DNA of 24,790 nucleotides, taken from GCA-2725625 sp964574215. GTDB lineage: Bacteria; Pseudomonadota; Alphaproteobacteria; Rhodospirillales; UBA2165. Made by a program: the position numbers and the translations under genes. Below the pieces are notes generated by a model, which saw only the letters and a program-made list of their open reading frames with translations, searched no databases and was not told the origin of the DNA. How positions within the stretch are numbered: the stretch's first letter is position 1; each line of letters begins with the position of its first letter. This document shows, piece after piece, positions 23,230 to 24,790 of this stretch. The stretch spans positions 1 to 24,790 of the forward strand of contig CAZNLR010000058.1 of the NCBI GenBank assembly GCA_964574215.1. The letters run 5' to 3'.

Positions 23230-24447
23230 ATGGCTTTCAATAATTTATATATCAAGGGGCTTCCTATCCCCGATTCCGGTCAAAAGGTATACATCGCCCC
23301 CACAACCCCCGGCTTTGGAGTTCGCGTGTCATATAACGGCACGAAGTCGTTCACCGTTCAATATAGGGTCAAGGGACATTCAAAACGCCGGCGTGCGACC
23401 ATAGGAATAGTAGGCGACATAAAACTTGCTGACGCCAGAGAACGCGCCCAGGAAATCAAGAAGCATGCCCGGCAAGGTGTGGATCTGTTGGCGGAAGAAC
23501 GCCGCCTGGAGGAAGAGGCGCAGATTGCCGAGGCTCGTCGTGACGAAGATTCCATTGAATCCGTTTGCGAACTATTCATCGAACGCTACGCCAAGAAGAA
23601 CACAAAATACTGGCACCAAACCAAGGCCATCTTTGACACTTGCGTCCTTCCCAAATGGCGCGACCGCCCTATTGGGTCAATACAGCGCCGTGACGTTGTT
23701 GACCTTCTGGATTGGATTGAAGACCGGTCGGGCATCTATCGCGCCAACCGTACCCTCGCCGCCATTAGGAAGATGTTCAATTGGGCCATGATCGAAAGAG
23801 CGATAATTGAGTCCACTCCGATCATCCCCGGCATGTCACGGGGCAAGGAAACCAAACGGGACCGTGTTCTCACCGATCAGGAGTTAAAGGCTATCTGGGA
23901 AGCTACCGACAAGACCGGCTATCCCTATGGGAATATGGACAAGCTGTTGATCCTGACCGGCCAACGTGTCGGCGAAGTTTCCAAAATGCAATGGGAAGAT
24001 ATAGATTTTGATAATAGGGTTTGGACCCTGCCGGCCGAAGAAACAAAGGCCAATCGGCGCCATGAAGTCCCCCTTTCTGATCTGGCGTTAGAGATTATCG
24101 AGGCCACCCCCTGCACCGGCGAATATCTGTTTACCTCAGGGCGGATTGGCGACAAACCAATTAACGGGCAGAGCAAGAGTAAAGCTGTCTTGGATGAAAA
24201 GTCCGGTGTTGCCGGTTGGCGGCGCCATGACTACCGACGGACAATGGCGACTAATATCAGCCGGCTCCACTTCACCCGCTTTGTAATCGAGCGCGTTCTA
24301 AACCACGCCGATAATTCGGTTACGGCGGTGTACGACCACGGCAGCTATTTAGACGAAAAGCGGGACGCCCTGGACGCCTGGGCGGATAAATTACAGCTAA
24401 TTGTCAATCCGCCGGATGATTCAAACGTGGTCGAATTGCGGGGATAA
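23230..24447 (+). CDS. int: Tyrosine-type site-specific integrase (P4-like)
   Basis: A 405-residue tyrosine recombinase with an N-terminal arm-binding domain (about 1-100; GFGVRVSYNGTKSFTVQYR and TIGIVGDIKLADAR are typical of the DUF4102 type), a core-binding domain (about 108-200) and the catalytic domain. Catalytic residues are R246 (TGQRVGEV), K273 (ETKANRRHEVPLS), H333 and R336 (HDYRR), H359 (VLNHAD) and the nucleophile Y368 (VYDHGSY). All are present, so the enzyme should be active. GAGG precedes the ATG. It should recombine the element with tRNA-Arg(TCT), whose 3' half lies 150 bp upstream. Confidence 0.95.
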   Translation: MAFNNLYIKGLPIPDSGQKVYIAPTTPGFGVRVSYNGTKSFTVQYRVKGHSKRRRATIGIVGDIKLADARERAQEIKKHARQGVDLLAEERRLEEEAQIAEARRDEDSIESVCELFIERYAKKNTKYWHQTKAIFDTCVLPKWRDRPIGSIQRRDVVDLLDWIEDRSGIYRANRTLAAIRKMFNWAMIERAIIESTPIIPGMSRGKETKRDRVLTDQELKAIWEATDKTGYPYGNMDKLLILTGQRVGEVSKMQWEDIDFDNRVWTLPAEETKANRRHEVPLSDLALEIIEATPCTGEYLFTSGRIGDKPINGQSKSKAVLDEKSGVAGWRRHDYRRTMATNISRLHFTRFVIERVLNHADNSVTAVYDHGSYLDEKRDALDAWADKLQLIVNPPDDSNVVELRG

Positions 24448-24471
24448 ACACAACATATAGTGGGTGTTTTT
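24446..24471 (+). terminator. Weak hairpin after the integrase gene
   Basis: AAACAC (24446-24451) can pair with GTGTTT (24464-24469) across a 12-nt loop, and the second arm runs into a few T residues. The stem is short and A/T rich, overlapping the integrase stop codon, so it is only a candidate terminator. Confidence 0.3.
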
Positions 24472-24520
24472 CTCCCTAGTAGGTATATTTTGAAAATTAA
24501 CTCTTGCGGGGTAAAGGGGC

Positions 24521-24566
24521 ATTGCCTAGATTCGTGTTCTAGAGGCCACCGCAATGGTTGCGGTAT
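24521..24566. other. Structured non-coding spacer with two adjacent hairpins
   Basis: In the 191-nt gap between the integrase and the next gene, CTAGA (24526-24530) pairs with TCTAG (24538-24542), and ACCGCAA (24548-24554) pairs with TTGCGGT (24558-24564) with a 3-nt loop. A partial repeat, GGCATTGCC-like (24518-24526) and GGTATTGCC (24606-24614), flanks the region. This could be a structured leader of the next gene, a small RNA or protein-binding dyads. I do not recognise a known RNA family. Confidence 0.35.
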
Positions 24567-24638
24567 GGGAGATTTAATCTAGCGTGCTGGGGGACTTGAC
24601 TTCAAGGTATTGCCGCGCAAACTCTAGGAAGTGTTCAG

Positions 24639-24790
24639 ATGTCAGAAAACAACCTCGATCAACTACGTGATGAATTAATTGAAAACCTTGGCCGTGTCAT
24701 AGTCGCACTAGAAGACGGGGACACACCCGACCCCGACAAAATCCATAAGCTTAAAAAACTGTACTCCCCCTTAAGCGATTTATCGTGGAA
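24639..24790 (+). CDS. Hypothetical protein, 5' part only
   Basis: An open frame starts at ATG 24639, with AGGAAG about seven bases upstream, and is still open at the window edge (50 codons seen). The protein begins MSENNLDQLRDELIENLGRV and continues with a charged, helical stretch containing DGDTPDPDKIHKLKK. It has no signal peptide or membrane segment. I do not recognise it. It is the first possible cargo gene of the integrated element after the integrase. Confidence 0.55.
   Translation, partial: MSENNLDQLRDELIENLGRVIVALEDGDTPDPDKIHKLKKLYSPLSDLSW

Overview
The window is a chromosomal stretch of a moderately GC-rich bacterium, most likely an alphaproteobacterium (Rhodospirillales-like is my best guess). 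This rests on the dnaE2 tail ending in SRDFR, a GC-rich palindromic repeat whose translation reads PSPLAGEGRG, the gene styles (Zur/ZnuABC, ModABC, tandem cystathionine beta-lyases, a class III cyclase of the RIEFTVIGAAANEAAR type) and a tRNA-Arg(TCT) remnant with encoded CCA. No 16S or ribosomal protein gene is present, so the taxonomy is inference.

Layout. 1-925: a GC-rich inverted repeat running in frame into the 3' part of dnaE2. 1014-3837: MFS exporter, aldo/keto reductase and Nudix hydrolase on the plus strand. 3843-5708 (minus): cytochrome b561 and an alpha/beta hydrolase-OsmC fusion. 5805-8745: a LysR regulator divergent from an AprA/fumarate-reductase-like flavoprotein and a 66-residue 2[4Fe-4S] ferredoxin; this small redox module has no obvious textbook assignment. 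8756-8825: a long inverted repeat whose arms are themselves palindromes. 8823-10013 (minus): class III nucleotide cyclase. 10167-11378: cupin protein and ADP-ribose-type Nudix hydrolase. 11489-15741: a sulfur amino-acid cluster (cysteine synthase, mercaptopyruvate sulfurtransferase, two tandem cystathionine beta-lyase paralogues). 15725-18801: zinc uptake, with zur-znuC-znuB on the minus strand divergent from znuA and a 17-bp Zur-type palindrome between them. 18872-21854: hisI overlapping modA, then modB and modC. 21851-22979 (minus): a small unknown protein and an FkbM-type methyltransferase. 23031-24790: the left end of an integrated element, made of a displaced 3' fragment of tRNA-Arg(TCT), direct repeats, a tyrosine integrase, a structured-looking spacer and the start of an unknown gene that runs off the window.

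How the parts work together. The zinc block is a complete Zur-controlled ABC importer with His-rich metal loops on both ZnuA and the ZnuC tail. The next gene, hisI, encodes an enzyme that keeps its three zinc-ligand cysteines. The mod block is a complete molybdate importer. The sulfur block links cysteine synthesis, thiol/sulfane handling and beta-elimination of cystathionine or related C-S substrates. The points most worth following are the LysR-controlled AprA-like/ferredoxin pair, the unequal tandem metC paralogues, the DNA palindromes at 8756-8825 and 18252-18281, and the island boundary, beyond which unseen accessory cargo begins.
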